DNA of 64,000 bases from Mesonia mobilis DSM 19841 (lineage in GTDB: Bacteria; Bacteroidota; Bacteroidia; Flavobacteriales; Flavobacteriaceae). Where the stretch lies: NCBI RefSeq assembly GCF_000423405.1, contig NZ_AUHX01000006.1:62001-126000 (forward strand), given 5' to 3'. Under the pieces are notes generated by a model. It did not search any database. It worked only from the letters and a program-made list of their open reading frames with translations, and had not been told where the DNA came from. This document shows positions 40,255 through 50,303 of the stretch, piece after piece. The position numbers and the translations under genes are program-made. Within the stretch, counting starts at the first letter, position 1, and each line of letters opens with the position of its first letter.

Positions 40255-41775
40255 TTAATTAGTTAATGGTAACGCATCAACTTGTTCTTGAGGATAAGGC
40301 AAGTATTCTGAACTTTCTGAAAAAGATCTTCCGTCATAACTAAGCTCTGAATAGTTGTTTAATCGTATCATATCATAATATCGGATACCCCATTCCATAG
40401 CTAATTCTGCAAACTTTTCATCCATTACATCTTCTGATGTTACACTTGGTAAATCTGCTAATCCTGCTCTATTTCTAACCTGGTTAACCGCTTCTGCAGC
40501 ACTACCTGCTGTTGGAGTTGCTCCTCTTGTCACAGCTTCAGCATACATTAATAATACTTCTGCATATCGAGTAACAATAAAGTTTTTAGCAGAACCGTAG
40601 CTATTTTGCTCTTCTGGTAACTGATCTGATGGTAAATAATGTTTTCCACTAGCAAAATATGCTCTTTCATAATCGTTGATCACATCTCCACTTGGCGTTG
40701 TATTAGATACAAATGCTGGTAAATCTGTATAACCATCTTCATTTAATTCATTTATTCCTCTATCGGTAAATAAAACACTTGTTTCTAAACGTACAGTTTC
40801 ATTACGATCTAGCATAAATTTAATGTACTTCATACTTGGCTCGAAGAAGCCCCAACCAGATGATGCATTTTCTCTGGCAGGAGTCCAACCTTGTGGTCCA
40901 AAAGGAGCGAAATTGTGATAAAAAGTACCTCCAACATCAGAACCTAATTCATCAAACTGCATTTCTAATAAAGACTCATTACTAAGCTCTCCAGGAATTT
41001 TAAATAATTGGTAGAAATCAGGATATAAAGAAAATCTTCCGCTATTAATAATTTCTCCGGCAGCATCGGCAACACCTTGATAATTTTCTAATTCTAGATT
41101 CGCCATGGCCTTTAAAGCATAAGCCGTATAAGCAGTTACACCACCAGGAAAATCTGTACGCTCGTTTGGTCGTACGTTAGGTAGGTTAGGTATTGCTTCA
41201 TCCATTTCATCGATGATAAATTGCATTACTTCTTCTTTAGACGAAACTCCATTTGCCTCGATCTCTTCGAATGGGTTGTTAGTTCTGTAAATGAACACAT
41301 CTTCCCAGGTTCTAGCTACGTTAAGATGTAACCAAGCACGAAGAACTCTAACTTCTGCGATATATTGCTGAGCACGAAGATCATCTTCACCCTCCATAAA
41401 CTCTCTATAACGTTCTAACTGAACGATAGCAGTGTTTAGGTCGATAATGTCTGAATAATGTAAATTCCATAAAGAATTGTACATCCAATACCCGTTATTG
41501 TAAATGAAGTTATCTGTATCTGCAAATGGCTGTTGATCACCCAGACCACCTGCATTAACATCGTCACCACGAACGGCTAAAAGAAGAGCTTCTTCCCAGC
41601 CTCTTGTAGAAAATGCATTGTAAGCTCCTACTAAAGCTCCGCTCATTTCTGAAGGATCTGTATAATCTAGGTCTCCGGTATTTAATTGTCCGGTTCTTGT
41701 ATCAAATTCATCACTACAAGAGAATATGCTTGCAGACAAACCGAATACTAATAAAACTTTATATATATTTTTCAT
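40255..41775 (-). CDS. SusD/RagB-family surface glycan-binding lipoprotein
   Basis: This 506-aa lipoprotein (lipobox IFSC) is of the RagB/SusD family: a tetratricopeptide-like scaffold with RVLRAWLHLNVARTWEDV and the C-terminal YAEVLLMYAEAVTRG, VRNRAG and EWGIRYYDMIRL segments typical of SusD. It caps the SusC barrel and binds the oligosaccharide. It is 11 nt behind susC. Confidence 0.95.
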   Translation of the reverse strand: MKNIYKVLLVFGLSASIFSCSDEFDTRTGQLNTGDLDYTDPSEMSGALVGAYNAFSTRGWEEALLLAVRGDDVNAGGLGDQQPFADTDNFIYNNGYWMYNSLWNLHYSDIIDLNTAIVQLERYREFMEGEDDLRAQQYIAEVRVLRAWLHLNVARTWEDVFIYRTNNPFEEIEANGVSSKEEVMQFIIDEMDEAIPNLPNVRPNERTDFPGGVTAYTAYALKAMANLELENYQGVADAAGEIINSGRFSLYPDFYQLFKIPGELSNESLLEMQFDELGSDVGGTFYHNFAPFGPQGWTPARENASSGWGFFEPSMKYIKFMLDRNETVRLETSVLFTDRGINELNEDGYTDLPAFVSNTTPSGDVINDYERAYFASGKHYLPSDQLPEEQNSYGSAKNFIVTRYAEVLLMYAEAVTRGATPTAGSAAEAVNQVRNRAGLADLPSVTSEDVMDEKFAELAMEWGIRYYDMIRLNNYSELSYDGRSFSESSEYLPYPQEQVDALPLTN

Positions 41776-41786
41776 AGTTGTTTTTT

Positions 41787-44700
41787 TTAGATTTTAACAT
41801 TTAAGCCCACAGTATAAACTGCCGGAATAGGATATGTCTGGCGATCTACACCATCTGTAATTTCTGGGGTGAAACCATTATACTTGAAAAAAGTTAAAGG
41901 TCTTTCTGCGGTAAAGTTTAAACGAATTTCAGGCAATTTTTCGTTACGAATGGTGTAACCTACTTGAAGATTCTGAATTCTGAAGAAATCTCCATCTTCG
42001 ATCCAGAAATCACTTAACTGTTGGTTCCAAGATTTACGTAAACCTGCAGAAGAAGGGTAGCTGTTACTTGTACCTTCACCATGCCATCTGTTAATTGCTA
42101 AATCTGCATCCATATTGGTATCGTTGGTATAAATAATCTCACCTCTTTTTCTGTTTAAAATTTTATTACCACCTTGACCATAAACACTTAGAGAAAAATC
42201 CCAGTTTTTATAATTTAAGCTAATATTTCCTCCATAAGTGTAGGTCGGTAAAAAGTTACCTAAGAAAACTCTATCTTCATCGTTAATCACCCCATCACCA
42301 TTTTGATCTCTAAAGATTAAATCTCCCGGTTGTAATTGTGCTTCCGGGTTATTTCCTAAAAATGGACTATTACTTACCTGAGTCTCATTTTGGAAAACAC
42401 CTACAACTTCTAAACCATAAAAAGATTGAAGAGGCTCTCCTACGACAGTTCTTTGTCTAAATTCTGCAGAACCACTGTTAATGTAACCTTGTTCATTTTG
42501 AATAGCAGTTACTTCATTTTTGATCGATGTAAAGTTACCTCCCACAGAATAGCTAAAATCTTCATTAATATTATCACTCCAAGTTGCAGAAAGTTCTATA
42601 CCTTGGTTACGTATAGTACCAGCATTTTGGTTTAAAACTTGATTAATTACAGGGATTGTAATTGGTAAAATAGCATTTTCTGTATCTCTTATAAAATAAT
42701 CTGCACTTAATGATAATCTATTGTTTAGAGTCTCTGCGTCTAAACCGAAGTTAAATTCTTCTACTAATTCCCATTCATTATCAGTGAATACACTAGAAGA
42801 AGTGTAGCCTGTATAAGGCTGTCCGCCAAAAATTCCATAAACATTATTTATAGTGTTAGACCCTGAACTTGCACCAACATTATCATTACCTAATTGCCCC
42901 CAACTTGCTCTTAACTTAAGAAAGTTTAATGCACTACTATCTTTCAAAAAGTCTTCTTTAGAAAGTACCCATCCTGTACCTACAGAAGGGAATAACCCCC
43001 AAGGATCTTGTGTAAACTTAGAAGAACCGTCATAACGTAAAGTACCATATAATAAATATTTGCTATCAAAATTATAGGCAGCTCTACCAAAGAATGACAA
43101 TCCATAAATTCTTGCACCATTTTCGTTAACATTACCGCTAAATGAAGAAGGGTCTGCAAAATTTAAAAATTGACTAGTTTCTAAACGTATTCCTCGGATG
43201 TCTCTACCTGTTGCGCTAAACGTATTAGCAGCCTCATCTCTATACGAGTGACCCGCCATTAATGTTAGGTTATGCTTACCATAACTATCTTCGTAAGTAA
43301 GAGTATTATCCCAGTATTGATTAGAGTAATTGTTTTGTTCTCTTCTTATACTTGAAAAACCTTCCACATTATTACCTAATGTATAAGGTAAATTCACATA
43401 ATGGCCTTCTATTGTTGAATAATCGTGACTATACGAAGTTCTAAAAGTTAATTTATCTTCGATAATCTCTGTTTCTAAATAAGTGTTCGCTAAAATCTTT
43501 CTTACTTTTAACTGGTTCTTATTGTAACGCATATCTGGAAAAGGGTTTTGAGTACCTCTGTATCCTAATAATTGAGCGTTAGAATATCTTGTAGGAAATG
43601 CATCTGTATTTTGCGGATCGATCACCGGCATAATTGGCACTGCGTGATAAGCTTTAAACCAAGCAGAACCTTCAGGACTGTATTGTGTAGCATTACTAAA
43701 AATAAAGCTGCTTCCTACCTTAATTCTGTCAGTTACATTAATATCTAACTTAGAACGAAGGTTTAATCTTTCGTATTCATTTTTCATATCAAGAATACCT
43801 TCTTGATCAAAGTAATTTGCTCCTACCGAATAAGTAGAGTTTTCACCACCACCGGTAACGCTTATTCCGTGACTAGTAATAATACCTTCTCTAAGAATTT
43901 CATTATACCAATCTGTATTTACATCTGGCACATTAGGGTTTAATTCACTACGACCATAACGCTGCATTGCGTTTAAAATGAATTGAGCATCTGCTTCTGA
44001 ACCTGACTCGTAAGCCATTGTAGCAAATTGCTCTGCGTTTGCCATTTTTAAAACATTTTGAGCAACTTGGATACCAGTGTACGTATCATATTCAATCACA
44101 GGTTTTTTGTTTCTTGTTCCTTTTTTAGTTTCGATAATTACAACTCCATTAGCTGCACGAACACCGTAAATAGCTGCAGAAGAAGCATCTTTAAGCACGT
44201 TAATAGATTTAATATCTTTTGAATCTAAAAAGTCAATATTATTGTAAAATGCTCCGTCTACTACGTATAATACGCTAGAACTTCCTGAGTTAAAAGAGCC
44301 CAAACCACGAATACGCACTGTAGGTGAAGCTCCAGGAGAACCTGCTGATACAATCTGAACTCCAGGTACTTTTCCTTGAACGGATTGCATCACGTTTGAG
44401 TTAGGTGTTTTTTGAATTTCTTCAGAATCGATCGTTGCAATCGATCCGGTTAAATCTTCTCTTTTTTGTTCACCATAACCAACAACCACTACTTCACTTA
44501 AAGATTCTAGATCTGGCTTTAGTGAAACATCTATTATTTCTTGACCATCAACAGAAACTTCTTGTGTTACAAAACCAATATAGCTAAAGGTAAGAACATC
44601 GCCTTCTTCTAATACGATTTCGTAAATACCATCAAAATCTGTAGTGGTTCCGGTTGTAGAACCTTGAACAGATACATTCGCTCCAGGCAATGGCATACCA

Positions 44701-44798
44701 TCGTCTGCTGAAGTTACCGTACCTGTAACTGTCTTTTCTTGTGCAAATAGCGTAAATCCTGTGAAAAGGAATAGCAATGCAAGTAAATGTGTTTTCAT
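41787..44798 (-). CDS. SusC/RagA-family TonB-linked outer-membrane transporter
   Basis: This 1003-aa protein has a signal peptide (1-19), a CarboxypepD-like domain (about 22-100) with the repeated VTGTVTSADDGMPLPGANVS form, the SusC plug with INVLKDASSAAIYGVRAANG, and a barrel ending VYTVGLNVKI. It imports oligosaccharides with SusD. It is the first gene of the PUL operon; a -7 box lies about 95 nt upstream. Confidence 0.96.
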   Translation of the reverse strand: MKTHLLALLFLFTGFTLFAQEKTVTGTVTSADDGMPLPGANVSVQGSTTGTTTDFDGIYEIVLEEGDVLTFSYIGFVTQEVSVDGQEIIDVSLKPDLESLSEVVVVGYGEQKREDLTGSIATIDSEEIQKTPNSNVMQSVQGKVPGVQIVSAGSPGASPTVRIRGLGSFNSGSSSVLYVVDGAFYNNIDFLDSKDIKSINVLKDASSAAIYGVRAANGVVIIETKKGTRNKKPVIEYDTYTGIQVAQNVLKMANAEQFATMAYESGSEADAQFILNAMQRYGRSELNPNVPDVNTDWYNEILREGIITSHGISVTGGGENSTYSVGANYFDQEGILDMKNEYERLNLRSKLDINVTDRIKVGSSFIFSNATQYSPEGSAWFKAYHAVPIMPVIDPQNTDAFPTRYSNAQLLGYRGTQNPFPDMRYNKNQLKVRKILANTYLETEIIEDKLTFRTSYSHDYSTIEGHYVNLPYTLGNNVEGFSSIRREQNNYSNQYWDNTLTYEDSYGKHNLTLMAGHSYRDEAANTFSATGRDIRGIRLETSQFLNFADPSSFSGNVNENGARIYGLSFFGRAAYNFDSKYLLYGTLRYDGSSKFTQDPWGLFPSVGTGWVLSKEDFLKDSSALNFLKLRASWGQLGNDNVGASSGSNTINNVYGIFGGQPYTGYTSSSVFTDNEWELVEEFNFGLDAETLNNRLSLSADYFIRDTENAILPITIPVINQVLNQNAGTIRNQGIELSATWSDNINEDFSYSVGGNFTSIKNEVTAIQNEQGYINSGSAEFRQRTVVGEPLQSFYGLEVVGVFQNETQVSNSPFLGNNPEAQLQPGDLIFRDQNGDGVINDEDRVFLGNFLPTYTYGGNISLNYKNWDFSLSVYGQGGNKILNRKRGEIIYTNDTNMDADLAINRWHGEGTSNSYPSSAGLRKSWNQQLSDFWIEDGDFFRIQNLQVGYTIRNEKLPEIRLNFTAERPLTFFKYNGFTPEITDGVDRQTYPIPAVYTVGLNVKI

Positions 44799-44892
44799 GT
44801 GTGTTTAAATAGCTTTAATTAATAAGATTATTAACCTTTCAATAAGAAGCCTAAATATTAACGATATGTTAATTTAAAGCCTTATTGATTGT

Positions 44893-44900
44893 CAAATTTA
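44893..44900 (-). promoter_or_regulatory. -7 promoter box for the SusC operon
   Basis: Minus-strand TAAATTTG fits TAnnTTTG. It predicts a leader of roughly 90 nt. The 292-nt gap 44799-45090 otherwise holds AT-rich sequence, the half-palindrome CGAAAACGTT on the minus strand at 45070-45079 and no gene. Confidence 0.5.
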
Positions 44901-45090
44901 TAAAGAGGATGTTTTCGAAGATTATTTTAAAATATATCTAAACTCATCAAGAAGTAAAAAATATATAAATTATTTAATATCAGTAATTTATATATTCTTT
45001 TGATGAATAATATTTTGCCGAAATATCTCAAATGATGTGTTATTGATGAGTTTTAAAACTGTTAATTACAACGTTTTCGCTTTAACTCTT

Positions 45091-47850
45091 CTAGTCTATC
45101 GACAATAAAAACTTAACTAGATTTTCTTTTTTATCGAGGTCAAGCTTTTTTCTTAAGCGATAACGATGTAGTTCTACACTTCTGTAAGTAATGCCTATTA
45201 GTGGTGCAATTTCTTTAGAACTTAAATTCATTTTTAAGTAGGCACATAATTTTAGATCTTTTGGAGTAAGCTCGGGGAATTGCTCCTGTAATTTTTTGAA
45301 GAAATCATCGTGAACCTCATTGAAGTTTCGTTCAAAAAGTTTCCAATCATCATCCGAGTGAGATTGATTTTCTTTGAAATTGTTTAAACGATCATAAAGT
45401 TTACTATGCTCATTTTTAATTTCTTCCTTGTTAATTTCACTTTCAAGCTGATTCAGAATTTCTTCTTTTTTCGCCATACTTGCTGCATAAGTAGCCAGCT
45501 CTCTACGTTTAGAATCTAACTGGTCTTTTAGCTGTTTCTTTTCTAATTCAGCTAAGCGTTTATTGTTTTCTAGTTTTTCTTCTTTTAATTCGAGTTCGTT
45601 TTTATAAGCCAGTTCTCGCTCAAAACGCTTTTGCTTTCTGTTATACCTTTTCTTGTTGTAAAGGTTAACGAGGTAAAAAGAAAGGATCGCTAAAATGATA
45701 TAACCTATAATCGCTTGATTGCTAAAGTACCAAGGAGGCAAAATTATAAATTGGTAATGGAGTGTTTTGCTCTCTCTGTTTCCGGAGATATTTTTCACCA
45801 AAAGTTCATAATCACCACGCGGAAGATTTTCAAAATTTAATTTATTATCGTCTAACGTGTTCCAAGATTTGTCGTAACCCACCAACTTATATTTATATTG
45901 ATGCTGAATGTAATTGGCAGGTTTATAATTGGTAAGCGAAATATTGATAGAGTTCTTTTTATACGGAATTTCATATAAGCTATCTATCTTCTTTAATTCA
46001 CCGTTAATGCTTAAACTTGAAATCGATGGCGAAGTATTTTCTTGCACTTCTATTTCGTGACTGCTCATATCTGCTAACAAATAACCGTCATCTAAAAAAA
46101 GATAGATAGAATCGTTGATAGCCTTGGCGTAGTCAAAATCTTGCACCAGTTTATTTTCGGTAATTTTAGCAGAAAGTTTTAAGGTTTTGCTAGAAGTGAT
46201 ATCTAAAATATTAACGTTACTCCCGTTTTTGGTGACAATAAATTTATCCTGAAATGCCATCACATCTTCAAAAGGGAATAGCTTATCGGTTAACAATTGA
46301 TCTTTAATAATCGTGTCGTTAATAATGTCGTATTTTAGAATTTTGTTTTTAGAAGTTAGGTAAACCACATTTTTTAATTGAAATATATGTTTTACCTCAT
46401 TCTCATCGTAAAAACGCTCTAATTGCAAAGAGTTATTTTTGAATTTGTAATGACTAACACCATTGTGAGGAGAGTTTACCCAATAGTTTCCGTTTTCATC
46501 GATGGCTACTTCATTAATTCTAAATTTAACCTTATCATAGCTATCGATTTCCCAAGAATCGTTAGTTTTTTTAAATTCACTTAGGCCTGTGTAATTCGCC
46601 TGTAAATAGGTGTTTTCTTCTTCCGTAGTAATAAAACGTACACCACCACTTAAATCACTAATAGGCTTAAAAACCTTATTCTTAATCAGAAAAGTACCAT
46701 TGTTGTGCCCGCAAATTATTTCATCATCAATTCGGTTTAAATTCCAAACTTGTCCGTTAGAGTTTTCAAGAAAATGAAGTCCGTTTTGATTTTTTATAAA
46801 TACTCCGTGGTTACTTCCTAGATACTCCGTGTATTTGTCGTTACCACGTTCCACAGCATAAAGCGTTCCTAATTGACCGCTTTTATCGGTAAACATATAC
46901 AAGGGCGAGCTAAGAAAAACACACGCCAAACCATTATCTAAACCAAGCCATAGATTACCGTTTTTATCTTCAAACTGACTCAAAATAGTATTGTTCAACA
47001 ATCCGTTGGTCGTGTTAATGGTGTATAACAATTCCTTTTCAGCATTAACGATTAATAAACCATTATTAATGGTACCAATACATAATTTGTTATCGATCCA
47101 GCTTAAATTATTAATTTCTATCCCGTTAATAATCTCAGAATCTTTAGGGATCCATTCAGTAATCTCTCCGTTTTTTACGTAGTAAATTCCGTTGAGCTGA
47201 GTTCCCAATAAAACTCCTCCTTTGTACGCAACAAGTGATTGTAAAGTATAATTTTGAAGCGGTAAACTCCAGGTTTCAAACTCAAAAACCCCATCTTTCA
47301 GTTTAAAAACACCGGCGTTTTTTGTAGTTAAATAAATCTGATCATTAAACTCATACGTGAAAATTGCTGAGACCTCCGGAAAAGCGATTTTACTCACTTG
47401 TTTCGTACGGTTATTCAACATATAAATCCCTTTAAACGATTGAAATACGATATTTTCTTTATACGGAAAAATCTTCCAAATCTCATCGTTTTTAAAAAAA
47501 CCACTTTTCAGTTTTGGGGATAAGCTGGTGTAAATTAATTCATTCTTTTCATTATGCGTCCAATATCCAAATTCCTGATAAGCTCCTGTATATAAAGTGT
47601 CGTTAATCACTTCTGTAGAACGAATAACCACATCTTTTGGCAAGCTGTATTTCTTCCATTCATCACCATTAAATTCTAACAACTTATAATTATTGGCCGT
47701 GTAAATGGTACCGCAACTATCTTGAGAAATATCCCAATTCGAATTTTCTCCCTGATAGTCATTTTTTGTATAACTTTTAAAAAAAGGAGTCGTCTGTTGC
47801 GAAAAACCAACAAAACTTACCAATAGAAATAACAGAATTAGCTTATTCAT
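45091..47850 (-). CDS. PUL sensor-regulator: propeller, Y_Y_Y, membrane helix, LuxR HTH
   Basis: This 919-aa protein has a signal peptide (1-17), two periplasmic beta-propeller blocks (about 20-620), a Y_Y_Y domain (about 640-710, QYKYKLVGYDKSWNTLDD), one membrane helix (about 715-735), a long coiled coil (about 740-830) and a C-terminal LuxR-type helix-turn-helix (about 855-915, LSSKEIAPLIGITYRSVELH). It lacks a kinase, so it is a one-component transmembrane transcription factor, unlike the usual hybrid two-component PUL regulators. It is on the same strand as, and upstream of, SusC. I use the ATG at 47850 that gives a normal signal peptide. It likely senses an oligosaccharide of the PUL target. 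Confidence 0.9.
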   Translation of the reverse strand: MNKLILLFLLVSFVGFSQQTTPFFKSYTKNDYQGENSNWDISQDSCGTIYTANNYKLLEFNGDEWKKYSLPKDVVIRSTEVINDTLYTGAYQEFGYWTHNEKNELIYTSLSPKLKSGFFKNDEIWKIFPYKENIVFQSFKGIYMLNNRTKQVSKIAFPEVSAIFTYEFNDQIYLTTKNAGVFKLKDGVFEFETWSLPLQNYTLQSLVAYKGGVLLGTQLNGIYYVKNGEITEWIPKDSEIINGIEINNLSWIDNKLCIGTINNGLLIVNAEKELLYTINTTNGLLNNTILSQFEDKNGNLWLGLDNGLACVFLSSPLYMFTDKSGQLGTLYAVERGNDKYTEYLGSNHGVFIKNQNGLHFLENSNGQVWNLNRIDDEIICGHNNGTFLIKNKVFKPISDLSGGVRFITTEEENTYLQANYTGLSEFKKTNDSWEIDSYDKVKFRINEVAIDENGNYWVNSPHNGVSHYKFKNNSLQLERFYDENEVKHIFQLKNVVYLTSKNKILKYDIINDTIIKDQLLTDKLFPFEDVMAFQDKFIVTKNGSNVNILDITSSKTLKLSAKITENKLVQDFDYAKAINDSIYLFLDDGYLLADMSSHEIEVQENTSPSISSLSINGELKKIDSLYEIPYKKNSINISLTNYKPANYIQHQYKYKLVGYDKSWNTLDDNKLNFENLPRGDYELLVKNISGNRESKTLHYQFIILPPWYFSNQAIIGYIILAILSFYLVNLYNKKRYNRKQKRFERELAYKNELELKEEKLENNKRLAELEKKQLKDQLDSKRRELATYAASMAKKEEILNQLESEINKEEIKNEHSKLYDRLNNFKENQSHSDDDWKLFERNFNEVHDDFFKKLQEQFPELTPKDLKLCAYLKMNLSSKEIAPLIGITYRSVELHRYRLRKKLDLDKKENLVKFLLSID

Positions 47851-47878
47851 AAAATGAAATTGGGGCAACTACATTATT

Positions 47879-47886
47879 CAAAGATA
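47879..47886 (-). promoter_or_regulatory. -7 promoter box for the PUL regulator
   Basis: Minus-strand TATCTTTG fits TAnnTTTG, 28 nt before the ATG at 47850. Confidence 0.45.
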
Positions 47887-47969
47887 AAATATTCTTAAAC
47901 ATATAATTTACTTCAAAAAAAATCGAAATACATCTTGTACCTTAACAATTCAATTTAAATAAATTCATA

Positions 47970-48345
47970 ATGAAGCCCAAAACACTGTTTTTTTGATGTA
48001 AATGAAACCTTGCTAGATTTAAACCCGCTCAAAGTTTCTGTTGAAAATTATTTGAATAATGAATCCAATTTAGCTAAATTAACTTCTCTTTTCGATGAAA
48101 TTATTAGCGTTGAAAAATTTCAGACCTACAAACCAAATCAAAAAGTGTATAAGAAAATTCAACCAAAATCTATTGAAGCTAAAGAGTGTTTGCTGGTCGC
48201 CGCACACGCTTGGGACATTATGGGAGCAAAATCGTGTGGTTGGCAAACTGCTTTTGTAAAACGAGAAGGTAAAAGTTGGTTTCCGTTAGCAGAAAAACCA
48301 ACTTACAACATTAAAAACATAGAAGAATTAGCCGATTTACTTTAA
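47970..48345 (+). pseudogene. Haloacid dehalogenase type II, frameshifted and internally deleted
   Basis: The ATG at 47970 starts MKPKTLFF, then a run of seven T (47988-47994) shifts the frame. Removing one T gives FFDVNETLLDLNPLKVSVEN, the N-terminal Asp motif of HAD-family 2-haloacid dehalogenases. Later TYKPNQKVYKKI and LLVAAHAWDIMGAKSCGWQT match the C-terminal half. About 90 residues between LNNES and LAKLTSLF, including the cap domain, are missing. Full-length relatives are about 220 residues. The frame-corrected remnant is about 124 aa, so it is a decaying pseudogene. Its last 9 bases overlap the convergent transporter gene. Confidence 0.88.
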
Positions 48346-49809
48346 ATACTTCGGAAATTCATTCAGCTCTAAACCCCAAATAATAGGCAACCCCAAATAA
48401 ATTAACAGCACAATTAGAATAATCGAAAGAATATTCATCCAAACGCCGGTTTTCAGCATATTGGGTATGGTCAAATATCCTGAACCGAACACAATCGCAT
48501 TCGGCGGTGTTGCCACCGGAAGCATAAACGCACAAGAAGCGGCCAAAGCAACGCCGATCATTAACGGATAAGGATGAACATTTAAAACCAAAGCGGTTGG
48601 CACAATAACCGGTAACATCATCGAAGTTGTGGCGGTGTTCGAAGTAATTTCAGTTAAAAAGTTTACGGATGCTACAATCAAAATCAGCATCAAGAATAAC
48701 GAAATATGCTCGAAAGACGTCATTTGTTGACCGATCCATTCTGCTAAACCAGTAGTTGCAAATCCTTCTGCTAAAGCCAAACCGCCACCAAATAATAGCA
48801 AAACTCCCCACGGTAATTCTACCGCTTGTTCCCAGGTTAATAAACTTTTCTGCGTTTTATTTTTTGTAGGTAATAAGAAAATAAGTAATGCCGCGGCAAT
48901 AGCAATAATGGTATCATCGATTCCCGGTAAAATAGGCGCTAATAAATAGCTTCTCGTCATCCAACAAATTGCGGTCAAGCAAAATACCACTAAAACAGTT
49001 TTTTCTTCAAAACCTAGCGGACCTAATTCTTTCTGTAAACGTTTAATTTCTTCTTTCCCTCCAGGGAATTGATTCTGCTGAAAGCTAAACGCGAACGAGG
49101 TTAAATACTTCCAAGCGATAAACATTAATAAAACCGCTAACGGAACCCCTAACAACATCCATTGAAAAAATGAAATTTCAACCTGATAAGTTTTTTCTAA
49201 AATACTCGCCAAAACAATATTTGGCGGCGTTCCGATGAGTGTTGCCATTCCGCCGATCGATGCTGAATAGCCAATACCTAACATCAAAGCTTTGGCAAAA
49301 CGCTCACTTTCTTTTTGATCGGTTTTTGTTTCTTTAAGCTGAGAAATAATTGCCATACCGATCGGTAACATCATTACGGCGGTTGCAGTATTAGAGATCC
49401 ACATCGAGAGAAAACCTGTAGCAACCATAAAACCGAGAATAATTTTTTTCAGTCCCGTACCGATCACACTTATAATATAAAGTGCGATCCTTTTATGTAA
49501 ATTCCATCGTTCTATAGAGATCGCAAGAATAAATCCGCCTAAATACAAAAACACATATTTATGACCATAAGCTTGGGTAGTCGTGCTAATATCGATCGCA
49601 CCGGTTAACGGAAAAAGTATAATGGGCAGTAAGGATGTAACTGCGATCGGCACCACTTCTAGCGTCCACCAAACGGCCACCCAAAGTGTGATCGCTAATA
49701 CAGAAATTGCTTTTTCTGAAAGTCCTTCCGGTTGAAAAAATAATTGGGTAAGTAAAAATAATAGCGGACCGGCAACCAGTCCTATCTTTTTATAAATTGA
49801 ATTTCCCAT
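48337..49809 (-). CDS. SLC13/DASS-family anion:sodium symporter
   Basis: This 490-aa membrane protein has about 11-12 helices with the two sodium-site SNT motifs, SNTATAVMMLPIGMAI and TSNTATTSMMLPVIVP, that define divalent-anion/sodium symporters for succinate, citrate or similar acids. It lies 7 nt behind tadA, in the same direction. The specific acid is not clear. Its 3' end overlaps the haloacid dehalogenase remnant. Confidence 0.92.
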   Translation of the reverse strand: MGNSIYKKIGLVAGPLLFLLTQLFFQPEGLSEKAISVLAITLWVAVWWTLEVVPIAVTSLLPIILFPLTGAIDISTTTQAYGHKYVFLYLGGFILAISIERWNLHKRIALYIISVIGTGLKKIILGFMVATGFLSMWISNTATAVMMLPIGMAIISQLKETKTDQKESERFAKALMLGIGYSASIGGMATLIGTPPNIVLASILEKTYQVEISFFQWMLLGVPLAVLLMFIAWKYLTSFAFSFQQNQFPGGKEEIKRLQKELGPLGFEEKTVLVVFCLTAICWMTRSYLLAPILPGIDDTIIAIAAALLIFLLPTKNKTQKSLLTWEQAVELPWGVLLLFGGGLALAEGFATTGLAEWIGQQMTSFEHISLFLMLILIVASVNFLTEITSNTATTSMMLPVIVPTALVLNVHPYPLMIGVALAASCAFMLPVATPPNAIVFGSGYLTIPNMLKTGVWMNILSIILIVLLIYLGLPIIWGLELNEFPKYLK

Positions 49810-49816
49810 TACGTGT

Positions 49817-50266
49817 TTAATTCAAATTTCGTTTTTTAATAAAAAACTTTTTCAGCAATGTAGAAGCTTCTTCTTCTAGTAAACCTTCGGTGATTTTTGT
49901 TTTCGGGTGTAATTTTCCACCCATTACGCGATAGCCGCGATGTTCATCCTTTGCCGCAAAAACTACGTGAGAGATCTGGCTCCAATACAACGCACCGGCA
50001 CACATTTGGCAAGGCTCTAAAGTCACGTAAAGGGTGCAATTGGTTAAATACTTTCCGCCTAAAAAATTAGCAGCAGCAGTAATGGCTTGCATTTCTGCGT
50101 GAGCAGTCACATCGTTAAGCATTTCTGTAAGATTATGCCCACGAGCGATCACTGTATTGTTACTCACAATAATTGCTCCTACCGGAATTTCATTACGGTC
50201 GTAAGCCTCTTGCGCTTCGATAAGCGCTTTTTTCATAAAATAAGTATCGTCAAAAGGAGTTAACAT
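49817..50266 (-). CDS. tadA: tRNA adenosine(34) deaminase
   Basis: This 149-aa enzyme makes inosine at the wobble position of tRNA-Arg. The zinc site is HAEMQAI (about 55) with the PCQMCAG pair (about 86-89). I start at the ATG at 50266 (MLTPFDDTYFMKKAL), matching the FDDxYF start usual in this phylum. The -7 box ends only 4 nt before this ATG, so the mRNA may be leaderless. Confidence 0.93.
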   Translation of the reverse strand: MLTPFDDTYFMKKALIEAQEAYDRNEIPVGAIIVSNNTVIARGHNLTEMLNDVTAHAEMQAITAAANFLGGKYLTNCTLYVTLEPCQMCAGALYWSQISHVVFAAKDEHRGYRVMGGKLHPKTKITEGLLEEEASTLLKKFFIKKRNLN

Positions 50267-50270
50267 AAGC

Positions 50271-50278
50271 CAAAAATA
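50271..50278 (-). promoter_or_regulatory. -7 promoter box for tadA, 4 nt from the ATG
   Basis: Minus-strand TATTTTTG fits TAnnTTTG with four bases between it and the tadA ATG, predicting transcription start at or next to the A of the ATG. Confidence 0.6.
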
Positions 50279-50291
50279 CAATTTCAAACTT

Positions 50292-50299
50292 TACCTTTG
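50292..50299 (+). promoter_or_regulatory. -7 promoter box for dxs, 4 nt from the ATG
   Basis: TACCTTTG fits TAnnTTTG with four bases between it and the dxs ATG. It faces away from the tadA box inside a 37-nt divergent gap. Confidence 0.6.
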
Positions 50300-50303
50300 T
50301 CGT

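Noticed and set aside
45049-45060. AGTTTTAAAACT palindrome near the regulator 3' end
   Set aside because: Short and AT-rich, expected by chance; no T run to call it a terminator.
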